This document shows, in pieces, positions 27,685 through 38,773 of a DNA stretch of 64,000 nucleotides. Below the pieces are notes generated by a model. It saw only the letters and a list, made by a program, of their open reading frames with translations. It did no database searches and was not told the origin of the DNA. Position 1 is the stretch's first letter; every line of letters begins with the position of its first letter. A program made the position numbers and the translations under genes. This DNA comes from CAWEWH01 sp963812775 (GTDB taxonomy: Bacteria > Pseudomonadota > Alphaproteobacteria > Rhizobiales > Beijerinckiaceae), in the NCBI GenBank assembly GCA_963812775.1, contig CAWEWH010000009.1, forward strand, positions 682,001-746,000. The letters run 5' to 3'.

Positions 27685-28900
27685 CTACCCGCTGCGCACG
27701 TCCTTGAACGGAATGCCGCGATCCGCCTCGGGTTCCTTCGGCATGCCGAGCACGCGCTCGCTGATGATGTTGCGCTGGATCTGGTCGGTGCCGCCGCCGA
27801 TCGAGGTGAAATAGGCGTTGAGCGACAGGAAGTTCGCGTCGTCCGCGAGCGGATACTCGCTCGCCCTGCAGCAGGCTCTCGGCGCCCCAGCATGGCGGTG
27901 CGCAGCCGCGCCTCCTCGTGCAGGATGCGCGACATCGCGAGCTTGCCGAGCGACATGATCGACGACGAGCGTCGTCTGCTCGAGATCGGCCTTGGCGCGG
28001 GCGGTGTTGAGCTCGTTGAGCTGCCGTAGCGCGATGGTGCGCGCCAGCTCCTGGCGGAGGAGGGGATCGCTCAGCCGCCCCAGCTTTGCGCGCCAGCGCG
28101 ATCAGGTCGGTATCGGCCTGATCGCCGCGAGCCCGGCGCGGGCCGCGCGCCCGTTCGCCCATGACCGAGCGCTCATAGGCGAGCGCCGTCTGCAGCACCG
28201 TCCAGCCGTCGCCCGGCCTGCCGAGCAGGTTCGTCGCCGGCACCTTCGCGTCGGTGAAGAACACCTCGTTGAAGTGCTGTTCGCCGGTGATCTGCCGCAG
28301 CGGCCGCACCTCGACGCCCTTCTGCTTCATCGGCAGGAAGAAGAAGCTGATGCCCTGGTGCTTGGGCACGTCCCAGTCGGTGCGCGCAAGCAGCATGCCG
28401 TAGTCGGCGGTCATGGCGCCGTCGACGTCCAGATCTTCTGGCCGTTGACGCTCCAGTCGTCGCCGTCCGGCTCGGCGCGGGTGCGCACGGCGGCAAGATC
28501 CGAGCCGGCGCCGGGCTCGCTGTAGAGCAGGCACATGGTGATCTCGCCGCGCAGGATGCCGGGGATGACCTTGCTGCTTCAGTTCCGGCGTGCCGTAGGC
28601 GAGCGCCGTGTTGGCGTAGAGCTGGGTGCGGTCCATGCCGGCGCCCGGCGCGCCGACGCGGGCGAATTCCTGCTCGATGATGCGGCCCTGCTCGTCGACA
28701 TCAGCCCGCGTCCGAACCACTCCGTCGGCCAGCGCGGCACCGCCCAGCGCGCGTCGACGACCTTGCCGAGCCAGTCGCGATAAGCCGGTGTCGTCCTGAA
28801 CTCCTGCAGGTCGCCGACCTTCGCCGCGTCCAGTTGGCGGCAAGCCAGTCGCGCACCTCCTGCGCGCATCGTCGGGCATCGTCTTGCTCGCGTCGGTCAT
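27685..28900 (-). CDS. Acyl-CoA dehydrogenase (frameshifted), second of a pair
   Basis: The joined product is about 405 aa starting MTDASKTMPDD. Visible pieces are TTPAYRDWLGKVVDARWAVP, GMDRTQLYANTALAYGTPEL, YGMLLARTDWDVPKHQGISF, ITGEQHFNEVFFTDAKVPAT and the tail ERVLGMPKEPEADRGIPF. Several one-base shifts split it, but each piece is in the right order. The FAD enzyme oxidises an acyl-CoA to the enoyl-CoA. Its ATG overlaps the stop of the preceding dehydrogenase gene by four bases (ATGA). Two-gene sets like this often encode an alpha2beta2 enzyme for steroid side chains or other branched substrates. Confidence 0.8.
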
Positions 28901-30020
28901 GTCAGGCTCCCAAGATGCTGCAGGTAGCGTTCGCGATGGAGCGGCGGGCTGCCGAACAACTGCGCGTCGGCGCGCGCGCGGCGGAAGTAGAGATGCGCCG
29001 GGTGGTCCCAGGTGAAGGCGATGCCGCCATGCATCTGGATCGAGGCGGCGGCGACGCCGTGAAGGCGTCGGCGCAGGCGAAGGCCGCGAGGCTGACGGCG
29101 GCGTCGGCCTCGGGGCAGCCTTCGTCCAGGAGCTTGGCGGCATGGCGGGCGGCCGAGATCGCCGATTCCGCCTCGAGCAGCAAGATCGGCCGCCATGTGC
29201 TTCAGCGCCTGGAAGCTGGCGATCGGCCGACCGAACTGAATGCGGTTCTTGCCGTATTCCACCGTCATGTCGAGGAGGCGCCGCGCGCCGCCCGCCTGCT
29301 CGCCGGCGAGCGCCACGAGAGTCAGGTCGAGCGCCGCCTTCACGGCGTCCCACCCGGCAGGCGCCGAGGCGCCGCGCTGCGACCGACGTTGAAATCGAGA
29401 GCTGCGCCAGCCGCAGCGTCAGGTCGAAGGTCGGCAGCGGATTGATTTGCAGTCCCGCCGCGGTCGGGATCGACCTCGAAGAGGCCGAGCTCCTCCTCGA
29501 CGCGCGCCACGACCAGCAGCACGTCGGCGCTCTGCGCATGCGTCACATAGCTGCGCGACGCCTTCGAGCGTCCAGGCCCTGCCCCGACCGGCGTCGCCGC
29601 GACCATGACGCCATCGCTGCGTCCAGCGTGCCGGCGTCACCCGTGAGCGCCACGCTTGCGATCGTGGCACCGCGCGCCATCGCCGGCAGCAGCCGGCGTC
29701 TGGCGTCTTCGTCGTCGCAGGCGTTGAGCAGGGCGGTGGCGAGCACGGCGCTCGACAGATATGGCCCGCACATCAGCACGGCGCCGGCCTGCTCCATGAT
29801 CAGCTCGAGCTCCACGGCGCCGGCGCCGGAGCCGCCGTAGGCTGGATCGACGATCAGCCCGAGGACGCCCATTTCGGCAAGCGCCTGCCACAGTTTCGGA
29901 TCGTAGCCGCGCTCGCTCTCCATCGGCGCGCCGCACGTCGGCCTCGCGGCATTGATCTGCGAGCAGCCGCTCGACCGAGCGGACCAATTGCGCGCGTTCC
30001 TCGGTCCCGATGGACGGCAT
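28897..30020 (-). CDS. Acyl-CoA dehydrogenase (frameshifted), first of a pair
   Basis: The reading starts MPSIGTEERAQLVRSVERLL after AGGGAAG and continues, through frame changes, with YDPKLWQALAEMGVLGLIVD, GGSGAGAVELELIMEQAG, YLSSAVLATALLNACDDEDA and, near the end, RIQFGRPIASFQALKHMAAD. The total is about 374 codons. Together with the next gene it forms a translationally coupled acyl-CoA dehydrogenase pair. It begins 51 bases after the large TPR gene on the same strand, in a run that starts with an SMP-30 lactonase and an LLM enzyme. Confidence 0.8.
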
Positions 30021-30071
30021 GCGCTCGACTTCCCTGCGTTGGCGGCGCTGCGGACAGCCTTGCCACGGCGC

Positions 30072-32801
30072 CTATTTGGCCCTGTCGCGTTGCTGTTGGC
30101 AGTATTTGAGGTTCTGCTGCAACGTGCCGTTGTCCGGGAAGCGCACCAGCGCCTTCTCGTAGATGCCGATGGCGCCGGCCCAGTCCTTCTTGTCCATGAA
30201 CACCTTCGACCACTGGTACCAGGTGGCGACCGCATTGGTGGTGAGGTGGCTGTCCTTGGGGTACTTCTTCAGCCCGCCGTCATAGACGTCCACCGCACCC
30301 TGCCAGTCGCCCTTCTGGCGCAACTCCTCGGCCTTCCCGTCGTAGACCTGGGCGGCGATGCGCGCCGTCTCCTTTGGCTCGCCGAGCAGGCCGGCATAGG
30401 AGTTGAGCGACGCCAGTGCCGCGTCGTATTGCTTCTGCCGCACGAGATCCTGCACGGCGCGCGACACGTATCCGCGGGCGATGTCATCCAGGTTCTTCAC
30501 ATTGGCGAAGCGGGTCATCTGCCGTTGCAGGATATCCTTGGTGGCGTCCGGCGATAGGCGCGGGCCAGCGTCCTTCACCCATTCCTGCACGATGAAGCGG
30601 ATGTTGTTCTCGGCCCGGCTCTTGTCGGGGAGCGTCAGCAACGCCTTCTCGTACACATCGAGGGCTTCCTCGAACTTCTTGTCCTTGGCGAGCTTCAGCG
30701 CCCAGCGGTCATACACGTTAGCGGCCGTCTCGCCGGCGAGCTTCTGGTCGGACACGACGCTGGCGATGCGCCCAGCGGCGACGAGCGCCTCCTCGTATCT
30801 GCCGTCGTCAGACAGCTTCTGCACGGAGCGCTGCAGATGTGCCGTGGCAACGCGCTTCACGTCCCCGAATTGCGAGAAGCGCGCGACAAGCTCCGGGATG
30901 GCCTTCTCGGCGGCCTCGGGTCCGTCTTTGGCGGCCGCATCACGGAGGCGTTCCTGCACCACATAGGCCAGCTGGTTGGTCATCTTCTTGTCGTCAGGCT
31001 GCTCGGCCAGCCGCTGCGCAAGGAGATCGAGGGCAGCGGTGAAATTCCCCTGGCGCATTTCGCTTTGCACCCAGCGGGCATGGATCGAAGCCGCCCAGCT
31101 GGCGACTTCCTCGCGCGGCGCCTGATCGAGCTTGCCGAGCGCCGGCCCCGCGACCGCCAGCGCCTTCTGCCAGTTGCCGGTCTTGATGTGCTCCTCGCCT
31201 TCGCGGATGAACACCCAGGCCTGCATCTTGGCGAAACCCGCGTCCGGGATGGCCTGATCGGCGCGGCGCAAGATGGCCAGCGCCTCGTCGTTCTTGCCGT
31301 CCTTCATCAAGGCCTCGGCCCATTGGTGCCAAACCGCCTTGTGGTTGTTGAGGAGAAGTGCATCCTGCGGCGCCAGCTGCAAGCCGATGCCCGCGACGTT
31401 GAGCGCCTTGTCGAACTGCCGCTGACGGCTAAGCTCGACGCCCCAGTTGGCCAGCACGGCAAGCGCGTTGTTGACTGCCGAGGCGAATTCCGGATCAAGG
31501 CTCATGGCCCGGAAATAGGCGAGCAGCGCCTCTGGATAGCGCTTGTCCCGCGTCAACTCGACGCCGTGATTGTAGTAGATGATGGCGAGAAGGCCGAGCT
31601 CGCCCACCTCGCGCCGCTGGTCGCGGTGGCTGTCGGGGATGTAGCTGAAGCCGGTCAGCTTCTCGAACTCGGCCTGGGCGGCCTTGTTGCGCGACGGGTT
31701 GAAGCCGGCCACGGTGGTCGTCTCGACGTCGGCGTGCTGCGTGCCGTCATAGAGGACCGAGAAGGCATGATCCGGCACCTCGATGGCGCGCGCATCGAGC
31801 CCCAGCCGGCGCGCAAGGATGTTGTAGAGCGCCGCCGACGAGACGCAGTTGAATTTCCCGCTGTCGAGGATGGTCGAGACATTGGTCTGCCCCGACGCAT
31901 AGCCGCTCTTCATCGGGCCCGCGTGCAGGAACTTCAGCAAGGCGGCGCCCTGTCCGAACGGGTCTTTTGCGGCGGCCATCGCGCGACGCGCCTCGGCCTC
32001 GACCGCCGCCAAGCGGTCCAGATAGACCTTGCGCTCGCCGGCCGCCAGCACGCCAGACGCGAGGAGCGCGGCTTCGCCAAATGACCACTGGTCGAGCTTG
32101 CCGTCGCGCGCGTCCGCGAAGAGGCTCGCCTCATCGGGCGAGATCGAGAGGTTCAGCGACGCGCTGCCTTTGAGGCTCTGCAGCACATCGAACGCCTTGG
32201 CGGGCGACTCCTTGAACTTGTAGCGCGTCTGCGGCGGCCCCTCGCGGCCGCTGATCTTCACCTCGGCGATGCTGACGCCCTTGGCGTTCGGAGCCGCGGA
32301 GAACTTGAGCATGATCCATTTCGCGCCGACGGTCGCGAAGGCGAATTTCTGCGGCCCGGCAACCGGCTTCAGCGGATCGGAGCGCACCGATTGGAAGCCG
32401 GCATGGGGCGAGACCGATGAGACGAGGAGATCGACGTGCGTGGCCTTCTGGTCGGCGGCGCCGTCGCCGAAACTGACTTCCAGCCCTTCCAGGGACACCA
32501 CGTTGTCGCTGAAGCCGACGACGAGTGTCGACGACCCGTCGGCGGCCGCGAGCGCCATCGCCGAGCCGGCGCTGCCGTCCGTCAGCGCCTTCAGCGAATT
32601 GGCGTCGGCCGCCGGGTCGCTCGCATGGTCGAGCCTTGCGGTGGGCAGCGCGAGCAGGTTGACGGGCGGCGCATCACGCGCCGCCGACGGCACCGCGGCG
32701 CCAAGCGCGATGAGAGCGGCGAGGACCGCCGCGACGATGCGCGGCGTGCTGGCGGTCCGGTGGGCGACTTGGCAAGCGACTTGGCAAGTCATGGTCGTCA
32801 C
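30072..32801 (-). CDS. Large exported protein: discoidin-like, transglutaminase-like and TPR regions
   Basis: This intact 909-aa protein has a signal peptide (about 1-42, ending PSAARD). Residues 45-190 look beta-rich and discoidin-like. Residues about 290-370 resemble a transglutaminase/papain-like core: Cys319 in KFNCVSSAALYNILARRLGL and His345 in PDHAFSVLYDG. From about residue 400 on come many tetratricopeptide repeats such as YNHGVELTRDKRYPEALLAY and ALDVYEKALLTLPDKSRAE. It is probably periplasmic or surface scaffolded. The GTG start overlaps the stop of the upstream LLM gene (GTGA), so it is coupled to a catabolic operon. A peptidase, amidase or cross-linking role is possible. Confidence 0.75.
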   Translation of the reverse strand: MTTMTCQVACQVAHRTASTPRIVAAVLAALIALGAAVPSAARDAPPVNLLALPTARLDHASDPAADANSLKALTDGSAGSAMALAAADGSSTLVVGFSDNVVSLEGLEVSFGDGAADQKATHVDLLVSSVSPHAGFQSVRSDPLKPVAGPQKFAFATVGAKWIMLKFSAAPNAKGVSIAEVKISGREGPPQTRYKFKESPAKAFDVLQSLKGSASLNLSISPDEASLFADARDGKLDQWSFGEAALLASGVLAAGERKVYLDRLAAVEAEARRAMAAAKDPFGQGAALLKFLHAGPMKSGYASGQTNVSTILDSGKFNCVSSAALYNILARRLGLDARAIEVPDHAFSVLYDGTQHADVETTTVAGFNPSRNKAAQAEFEKLTGFSYIPDSHRDQRREVGELGLLAIIYYNHGVELTRDKRYPEALLAYFRAMSLDPEFASAVNNALAVLANWGVELSRQRQFDKALNVAGIGLQLAPQDALLLNNHKAVWHQWAEALMKDGKNDEALAILRRADQAIPDAGFAKMQAWVFIREGEEHIKTGNWQKALAVAGPALGKLDQAPREEVASWAASIHARWVQSEMRQGNFTAALDLLAQRLAEQPDDKKMTNQLAYVVQERLRDAAAKDGPEAAEKAIPELVARFSQFGDVKRVATAHLQRSVQKLSDDGRYEEALVAAGRIASVVSDQKLAGETAANVYDRWALKLAKDKKFEEALDVYEKALLTLPDKSRAENNIRFIVQEWVKDAGPRLSPDATKDILQRQMTRFANVKNLDDIARGYVSRAVQDLVRQKQYDAALASLNSYAGLLGEPKETARIAAQVYDGKAEELRQKGDWQGAVDVYDGGLKKYPKDSHLTTNAVATWYQWSKVFMDKKDWAGAIGIYEKALVRFPDNGTLQQNLKYCQQQRDRAK

Positions 32802-33667
32802 AAGGCTGCGTGCTGCTCGATGATTTTGGTCCAGCCGGCGAGATCCTCCGGGCCGCGGATCCGCGGCGCCAGTCCAGCCATGCCGGACACGGGCACCAGC
32901 ACCCGGCCGACGCCGAGGCGGCGCAACGCCTCGAGCTGGCCGAGATCATCCGGCAGGCTCACGGTAATCTCGATCTTGTCGGGATCGCGCCCGGCCGTCT
33001 CGGCCGCCTTGCGGGCCGTCGCGATGAGCTCCGCGGGTGCGCCGCGTGCCGGGAAGAAACCGTCGCAGAAGCGGCCGGCGCGGCGCGCGGCGGCGTCCGA
33101 ATGACCGCCGACGACAATCGGCACCGACTTGTTGACGGGCTGCGGCCGGCAATAGGCGCCCTCGAATTGAACGAAGCGGCCCTTGAAGGTCGGCTTGTCG
33201 GCCGACCACAACTCGCGCATGGCCGCGATATACTCGTCGGTGCGGGCGCCGCGCTCGCGGAATGGCACGCCGAGCGCGTTGAACTCCTCCTCGAGCCAGC
33301 CTACGCCGATGCCAAGGATGATGCGGCCGCGCGACAGATGATCGAGGGTGGCGATCTGCTTGGCGGCGAGAACCGGATTGTGCTGCGGCACGATCAGGAT
33401 GCCGGTGGCGAGCTTGATCCGGCTCGTCGCCGCCGCCACGAAGGCCATCCAGATGAGGGGATCCGGCAACGCGAAGTCGTCGCGGCCGCCGGCCATCTTG
33501 CCGCTCGGATCGTAAGGATAGGTCGACTTGTAGCCGGCCGGCACGATGGTGTGCTCGACCGTCCAGATCGACTCGAAGCCCGCCGCCTCGGCGGCTTCCG
33601 CCAGCGCGACAGCTTCCTTGGGGTCGACGTAACGGCCGGTGTTGCAATAGCGCAGTCCGAACTTCAT
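32798..33667 (-). CDS. LLM-class F420-dependent oxidoreductase
   Basis: This intact 289-aa protein begins MKFGLRYCNTGRYVDPKEAV. LLM landmarks are AAGFESIWTVEHTIVPAGY, IKLATGILIVPQHNPVLAAK, LDHLSRGRIILGIGVGWLEE, RGARTDEYIAAMRELW and VPIVVGGHSDAAARRAGRF. It fits the short F420-type group (TIGR03619-like). GAGAGAACG precedes the start. It lies 57 bases after the SMP-30 gene and its stop overlaps the start of the large TPR gene. Confidence 0.87.
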   Translation of the reverse strand: MKFGLRYCNTGRYVDPKEAVALAEAAEAAGFESIWTVEHTIVPAGYKSTYPYDPSGKMAGGRDDFALPDPLIWMAFVAAATSRIKLATGILIVPQHNPVLAAKQIATLDHLSRGRIILGIGVGWLEEEFNALGVPFRERGARTDEYIAAMRELWSADKPTFKGRFVQFEGAYCRPQPVNKSVPIVVGGHSDAAARRAGRFCDGFFPARGAPAELIATARKAAETAGRDPDKIEITVSLPDDLGQLEALRRLGVGRVLVPVSGMAGLAPRIRGPEDLAGWTKIIEQHAAL

Positions 33668-33724
33668 GAGCGTTCTCTCCTCAACACCCGTGCATCCGCC
33701 GACATCACATCCCACGCGGCTTCA

Positions 33725-34573
33725 TCAGACGCGCACCCGCGCCGATGGCAGCGCCAAGCCCGGCACCTCGACCCGCGTGTGGAAGATGCTGCCGCATTTG
33801 TCGCTTGGTCCACCCCGCGAGCCGGTGACGACAAAGAGATCGCGCAGATCATCGCCGCCGAAACACACGCTGGTCACCATCGGCAACGCCACGGCAAGAT
33901 CCTGCCGATGCGTGCCGTCGGCATTGAAGACCGCCACCCTGCCCCCGTGCGCGTCCGCGACCCACACCGAGCCGTCGCGCGCGACCTTCAGGCCGTCCGG
34001 AACTCCGTTCGGCGCGAGGCTGGCGAACTGCCGCCAGGGACCGACCGCGCCGTCAGCCCCGACCTCATAGACCCGCACAATGGCGGCGCGGGCATCGGAA
34101 TGATAGAGGCGGCGGCCGTCAGGCGAGAAGCCGAGGCCGTTGGTCAGCATGACGCCGTCCGACAGGGTGCGCATGGTGCCGTCGAGATCGATGACGTGCA
34201 GATGCCCCGGCTTCGGTTCCTCGCCCCCGAACACCCGGAAGGCGAGCGAGCCGACATAGATGCGCCCGGCCGTGTCGGTGGTCAGATCGTTGAAGCCCGT
34301 GGCGCCGGGAATGGCGTCGAGCGCCAGCAGCGGCTTGGTCTCACCGTCCACCAGCCGGACGAAGGCGATGTCGCGGCCACCGACCACGAGGCCGCCCGAC
34401 GCGTGCAGGGCCATGCCGCCAATGCCGCGCCGCTTCGGCACGACAAGCGACACCGTCTCGGAGCGGTCGAGCAGATGCACGCCGCCCTCGAGCACGTCAC
34501 TGAAATAGAGGCCGCGGGCCGGATCCCAGACCGGGCCCTCGATCAGGCCGTATCCTTGCGCAACTGGGCGCAT
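33725..34573 (-). CDS. SMP-30/gluconolactonase-like protein
   Basis: This 282-aa six-bladed beta-propeller has the metal ligands expected of the family: Glu in LIEGPVWD near the N-terminus, Asn in GVMLTNGLGFSPDG, and Asp in NGVPDGLKVARDG. Family members hydrolyse lactones with Ca2+ or Zn2+. It is first in a minus-strand run with an LLM enzyme, the TPR protein and two acyl-CoA dehydrogenases, so it could open a lactone made by oxygenase action. It diverges from another LLM gene across 141 bases. Confidence 0.87.
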   Translation of the reverse strand: MRPVAQGYGLIEGPVWDPARGLYFSDVLEGGVHLLDRSETVSLVVPKRRGIGGMALHASGGLVVGGRDIAFVRLVDGETKPLLALDAIPGATGFNDLTTDTAGRIYVGSLAFRVFGGEEPKPGHLHVIDLDGTMRTLSDGVMLTNGLGFSPDGRRLYHSDARAAIVRVYEVGADGAVGPWRQFASLAPNGVPDGLKVARDGSVWVADAHGGRVAVFNADGTHRQDLAVALPMVTSVCFGGDDLRDLFVVTGSRGGPSDKCGSIFHTRVEVPGLALPSARVRV

Positions 34574-34714
34574 GGACGCTCCGTTGCTTCTTCCATCGGC
34601 GCGGTGTCCGCGCCATCCCCTTTGCCTAGCAAGCGGAGGAGACTACCGCTAGCCTGCGCTTGACGATCGCCCCGACAAGGTAGCGGTTGCGGCAACAGCA
34701 CAGGAGCGTACGAG

Positions 34715-35557
34715 ATGCATATCGGGGTGACGATCTTTCCGACCGACTATTCGATGCAACCGCAGGACCTCGCCAAGGAAGCGGAGTCGCGCGGCTTCGA
34801 GTCGTTCTGGGTTCCCGAGCACAGCCACATCCCCACGAGCCGCAGGTCGCCCTTTCCGGGCGGCGGCGAACTGCCCAAGCACTACCATGACACCTACGAT
34901 CCCTTCCTGGCGCTGACCGCGGCGGCGGCCGTCACCAAGACCATCAAGCTCGCCACCGGCATCTGCCTGGTGATCGAGCGCCACCCCATCCACACCGCCA
35001 AGGAAGTGGCGACCCTCGACCGCCTGTCGGGCGGCCGCTTCGTGTTCGGGGTCGGCGGCGGCTGGAACGCCGAGGAGATGGAAAATCACGGCACGGCATT
35101 CCCGACGCGCTTCAAGGTCATGCGCGAGAGCATCGCCGCCATGAAGGAGATCTGGTCGAAGTCGAAGGCCCAGTTCAATGGCGAGTTCGTCAAGTTCGAA
35201 GAGCTCATGCAATGGCCGAAGCCGGTGCAGAAGCCGCATCCGCCGATCATCGTCGGCGGCGCCTTTCCGCATGCCGCCAAGCGCGCTATCGCGTATGGCG
35301 ACGGATGGATGCCGGTGGTGCGCGGCACCTTCGATCCGGCCCACACGATGCAGAAGTTCCACGCCCTCGCAAAGGAGGCCGGGCGCGATCCGGCCACGCT
35401 GACCTTCGAGGTTTTCGGCGGCCCGCACGATGCCGACCTGATGAAGCGTTGCCGCGACGCCGGCGTCAGCCGCTACGTGCTCATGTATCCGTCCAAGAGC
35501 CGCGACGAGGTGCTGCCGGTTCTCGACAAGGACACCGCCCTGATGCGCGCCCTCTAG
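34715..35557 (+). CDS. LLM-class F420-dependent oxidoreductase
   Basis: This intact 280-aa protein starts MHIGVTIFPTDYSMQPQDLA after AGGAGCG. It has RGFESFWVPEHSHIPTSRRS, IKLATGICLVIERHPIHTAK, DRLSGGRFVFGVGGGWNAEE and PPIIVGGAFPHAAKRAIAYG. It belongs to the short F420-type LLM group and resembles the enzyme encoded at 32798 on the other strand. Its stop codon lies inside the left arm of a large palindrome. Confidence 0.87.
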   Translation: MHIGVTIFPTDYSMQPQDLAKEAESRGFESFWVPEHSHIPTSRRSPFPGGGELPKHYHDTYDPFLALTAAAAVTKTIKLATGICLVIERHPIHTAKEVATLDRLSGGRFVFGVGGGWNAEEMENHGTAFPTRFKVMRESIAAMKEIWSKSKAQFNGEFVKFEELMQWPKPVQKPHPPIIVGGAFPHAAKRAIAYGDGWMPVVRGTFDPAHTMQKFHALAKEAGRDPATLTFEVFGGPHDADLMKRCRDAGVSRYVLMYPSKSRDEVLPVLDKDTALMRAL

Positions 35558-35719
35558 TGTCGCGGTTCCAAAATTCGCATGATTTTGATGGAGTGCTCGT
35601 CGCGAATTTTGGAATCAAAGCGACACTAGAAGAGATTGTTTCTAGTGTGCTTTTCGAATTTGAAGTTCGCGAGGCAGCCGATCCAGTCAATGTAGCGAAC
35701 TTCAAATTCGGCACACGAG
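35553..35719. repeat. Twin AT-rich palindromes between convergent genes
   Basis: Palindrome 1 pairs 35553-35578 with 35602-35630: an 11-bp outer stem TCTAGTGTCGC and a 13-bp inner stem TTCCAAAATTCGC around a 23-base loop. Palindrome 2 pairs 35642-35670 with 35695-35719, including GAATTTGAAGTTCGC. Both start with CTAGTGTG or CTAGTGTC, so they are related in design. They separate the ends of two convergent LLM genes. Confidence 0.8.
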
Positions 35720-35741
35720 GGCGCGCCTCGGGCCTCGAAGA

Positions 35742-36734
35742 TCAGGCGAGGCCCGGCAGGACCTTGTCGGTGAGCAGCGCGAAGGATTCCTGGCTCAGCG
35801 GAGCGCACAGGAGATAGTTGAGCTGCGCCGTTTCGCGCAAATCCGCGATCTGGTCGCGAACGCCCTCCGGCGTGCCGTGAATGATCACCTCCTTCACGTA
35901 ACGCTCGACGGGATCGATGTTGGCGGCGAGCATCGGGCGATTGGTGACCGGCTGATGCTGCGCGCCGACATAGGAGCCGACCATCCAGGCCGCACCCCGC
36001 GCCGCGATCTCGGCGGCGCGGCCGGCGTTGTCGGCGATGGCGATCAGCCGCGCCATCGGGATGTCGCGGCCATCGGCCGAGAAGCCGGCGGCCGTCATGC
36101 CTGCCCCATAGCGCAGGCGCTTCTGTGCGAGTTCCGGATGGGTGCAATGCGGATCCATGAGGATGGAGAAGCCGCGGCTCGCCGCCCAATCGATGGCGCT
36201 CTCGGAGCTCGCCGCCATCCACACCGGCGGGTGCGGCTGCTGCATGGGCTTCGGCAGCACCTCGACACCGTCGCAGGAGAAGTAGGCGCCGCGATAGGTG
36301 AGCCGCTCCTCGCTCCAGGCCCTGAGCACGATCTCCACCGTCTCGCGAAAGCGCGGCGCGCTCTCCTCCGGCGTCACCCCGAAGGCGGCGAACTCGTTGC
36401 GGGCAAAGCCGCGCCCGGCCCCCCAATTGGCCCGCCCGCCGGACAGCACGTCGAGCAGCGCCACCTCCTCGGCGAGCCGCAGCGGGTGATAGAAGGCAGC
36501 GAGCGAGACCGCCGTGCCGATCCTGAGGCGCTTGGTGCGCGCTGCCGCCATGGTGGCCATCATGTGCACCGAGGGGCAGACGCTGAAGCTCGAGAAATGA
36601 TGCTCGGCGAGCCACACCGCGTCATAGCCGGCCGCGTCCATGATCTCGAAGCGCTCGATGGCGCGGGCATAGACGGAAGCGAGCTCGATCTTGCGATCCG
36701 CCCAGCCGAAGAACTGCAGCACCCCGATTTTCAT
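35742..36734 (-). CDS. LLM-class flavin-dependent monooxygenase
   Basis: This intact 330-aa protein starts MKIGVLQFFGWADRKIELAS after GAGGAAAC. It has AGYDAVWLAEHHFSSFSVCP, LRIGTAVSLAAFYHPLRLAE, LDVLSGGRANWGAGRGFARN and HPPVWMAASSESAIDWAASR, of the alkanal monooxygenase-like LLM group. It follows the VOC gene by 10 bases and is probably co-transcribed with it. The substrate is unknown. Confidence 0.87.
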   Translation of the reverse strand: MKIGVLQFFGWADRKIELASVYARAIERFEIMDAAGYDAVWLAEHHFSSFSVCPSVHMMATMAAARTKRLRIGTAVSLAAFYHPLRLAEEVALLDVLSGGRANWGAGRGFARNEFAAFGVTPEESAPRFRETVEIVLRAWSEERLTYRGAYFSCDGVEVLPKPMQQPHPPVWMAASSESAIDWAASRGFSILMDPHCTHPELAQKRLRYGAGMTAAGFSADGRDIPMARLIAIADNAGRAAEIAARGAAWMVGSYVGAQHQPVTNRPMLAANIDPVERYVKEVIIHGTPEGVRDQIADLRETAQLNYLLCAPLSQESFALLTDKVLPGLA

Positions 36735-36744
36735 GTTTCCTCGG

Positions 36745-37206
36745 TCAACCGTTCTGGGTGCCGTCCTCGTAGCCGCCGCCGATGCGCGCGCCCGGCGCAA
36801 AGAGGCCTTGGCCGGGAACGTGATTGATCTCGAGCCGTGTGCCGTCCGGGTCCTCGAACAGCACCGAATAATAGCCGGGCGCGAAATCGTCCTGGCGCGG
36901 TGGGTGGATGATGCGAGCGTTAATCCTGACAAGGAACGCATGCACCTCGTCGACATCGGCGCGCTCGCGGGCCCGGAAGCAGTGATGGTGCAACCCAACC
37001 GAGCCCTGGCGGAAGCGCTGTCCGGCATGTTCGGGGGCCGGGGCGTGGATGCCGAAGCCGGTGCGGCCACCGACGCCGTAGAGCGTGTTCGGCGTATCAG
37101 CCACGATCTTGAGGCCGAGGAACGGCAGCAGTTGCCCATAGAAGGCGCGCGCAGCCGCGAAATCCCCGACCGTGATGAACGTATGGGCGACGCCGTTGAT
37201 CTCCAT
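36745..37206 (-). CDS. VOC (glyoxalase/extradiol dioxygenase-like) protein
   Basis: This 153-aa protein has paired beta-alpha-beta-beta-beta modules. The first starts MEINGVAHTFITVGDFAAAR with a possible ligand His, followed by YGQLLPFLGL; the second holds VGLHHHCFRARERADVDEVH and YSVLFEDPDGTRLEINHVPG, where Glu in LEIN is the usual metal ligand. VOC proteins include lyases, isomerases and dioxygenases. The ATG at 37206 follows AGGAAG. It heads a two-gene run with an LLM enzyme. Confidence 0.85.
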   Translation of the reverse strand: MEINGVAHTFITVGDFAAARAFYGQLLPFLGLKIVADTPNTLYGVGGRTGFGIHAPAPEHAGQRFRQGSVGLHHHCFRARERADVDEVHAFLVRINARIIHPPRQDDFAPGYYSVLFEDPDGTRLEINHVPGQGLFAPGARIGGGYEDGTQNG

Positions 37207-37408
37207 GCGGACTTCCTGGCGGCATGCGCTGCTCCCGCCCATGGGTGCGGCCGGCGGCATGACATTGCGGTTGATGCCCCCGCCCGCAAGGTTAAAGTGG
37301 AGGCCGAGTTGGGTCCATCCGGCGCGTCAGCCGGGTCAGCCGAGCGTCGGCCGGAATTCCGGCGAACACGAATAGGCAAGATGAACAGGTAAAGGGAGCA
37401 GAAAGCCC

Positions 37409-38581
<1,173 letters not shown>

Positions 38582-38773
38582 AGGCCGAGATCTCGCTGAA
38601 CACGCGGTCCCGCCAGGGATTGCGTGCAGACCCGAACGTCAGGGCGATCCGTTTCGAAAGAGACGGATCGCACTCCTTCGCCGGCCCGACGAGCCATAGA
38701 AAGGCGCCCTTGCGCGAGGCTCAGGGCACGCGCATCTAGACGCTGCGGCAGCGGCGACGAAAGGGAGGCGGCA

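Noticed and set aside
32810..34663. A 617-residue plus-strand open frame over the LLM and SMP-30 genes
   Set aside because: It mirrors two well-recognised minus-strand genes and shows no family features of its own.
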